5,706 nt of DNA from Bryobacterales bacterium (GTDB lineage Bacteria > Acidobacteriota > Terriglobia > Bryobacterales > Bryobacteraceae). Positions 5,693 through 5,706 of this stretch are shown piece after piece. Location of the stretch: the NCBI GenBank assembly GCA_003132905.1, contig PKZC01000186.1, forward strand, positions 298 through 6,003, given 5' to 3'. Below the pieces are notes generated by a model. It did no database searches. It worked only from the letters and a program-made list of their open reading frames with translations, and was not told the origin of the DNA. Position numbers and translations under genes: made by a program. How positions within the stretch are numbered: position 1 is the first letter of the stretch; each line of letters starts with the position of its first letter.

Positions 5693-5706
5693 TCGGTCCA
5701 AGAATA
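5689..5706 (-). CDS. 3' tail of an upstream gene overlapping pyrD, possibly pyrK (partial)
   Basis: Reading inward from the right edge on the minus strand, the frame from 5706 gives YSWTE and then TGA (5691-5689), which overlaps the pyrD ATG as ATGA. The same 4-base overlap occurs between pyrD and ridA. Class 1B PyrD works with PyrK, whose gene is commonly next to pyrD, so this may be the PyrK C-terminus. Only five codons are visible, so the identity is a guess from context. Confidence 0.3.
   Translation of the reverse strand, partial: YSWTE

Noticed and set aside
5692..5701. TTG 5701 as the pyrD start
   Set aside because: It adds only three residues, lacks a ribosome site, and would deepen the overlap with the upstream frame. 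ATG 5692 matches the family's usual N-terminus.

Overview
The window reads as a piece of ordinary bacterial chromosome of moderately high GC. It carries three recognisable metabolic loci and, between them, a short stretch of exported or low-complexity proteins that I cannot assign. There are no phage, transposon, CRISPR or tRNA/rRNA signatures. The combination of a fused-type anthranilate synthase, hpnE, a class 1B pyrD and several small exported proteins with Ig-like or carboxypeptidase-regulatory-like folds suggests an Acidobacteriota-like soil bacterium (Solibacter/Bryobacter type). That placement is an inference from gene style, not something the sequence proves.

Layout. Positions 3-590 (+) hold the C-terminal glutamine amidotransferase part of an anthranilate synthase, cut off by the window start. 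Positions 591-866 hold a 48-nt region able to fold into a three-segment hairpin (621-668) and a tiny 39-aa membrane protein gene (707-826). Positions 867-2186 (+) encode HpnE, the FAD enzyme of squalene/hopanoid synthesis. A promoter with a good -10 box, embedded in an 8-bp inverted repeat, lies at 2202-2241. It leads into a gene for an exported Ig-like protein (2268-3736), whose signal peptide and body are in different frames joined at a run of nine C residues. A 66-aa low-complexity protein (3750-3950) follows 13 nt later, then a small exported beta-sandwich protein (4025-4384), possibly leaderless. On the minus strand, pyrD (5692-4781) and ridA (4784-4389) overlap by four bases. The first bases of pyrD also overlap the end of another upstream gene, probably pyrK.

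How the genes relate. TrpE(G) supplies anthranilate for tryptophan, HpnE makes squalene for hopanoids, and PyrD oxidises dihydroorotate for UMP synthesis. RidA clears reactive enamine/imine by-products and is translationally coupled to pyrD here. The middle block (2268-4384) looks like an envelope-directed set of genes of unknown role. The most noteworthy points are the poly-C frame junction in the exported protein, the unlisted small membrane protein with the hairpin upstream of it, and the inverted repeat overlapping the promoter.
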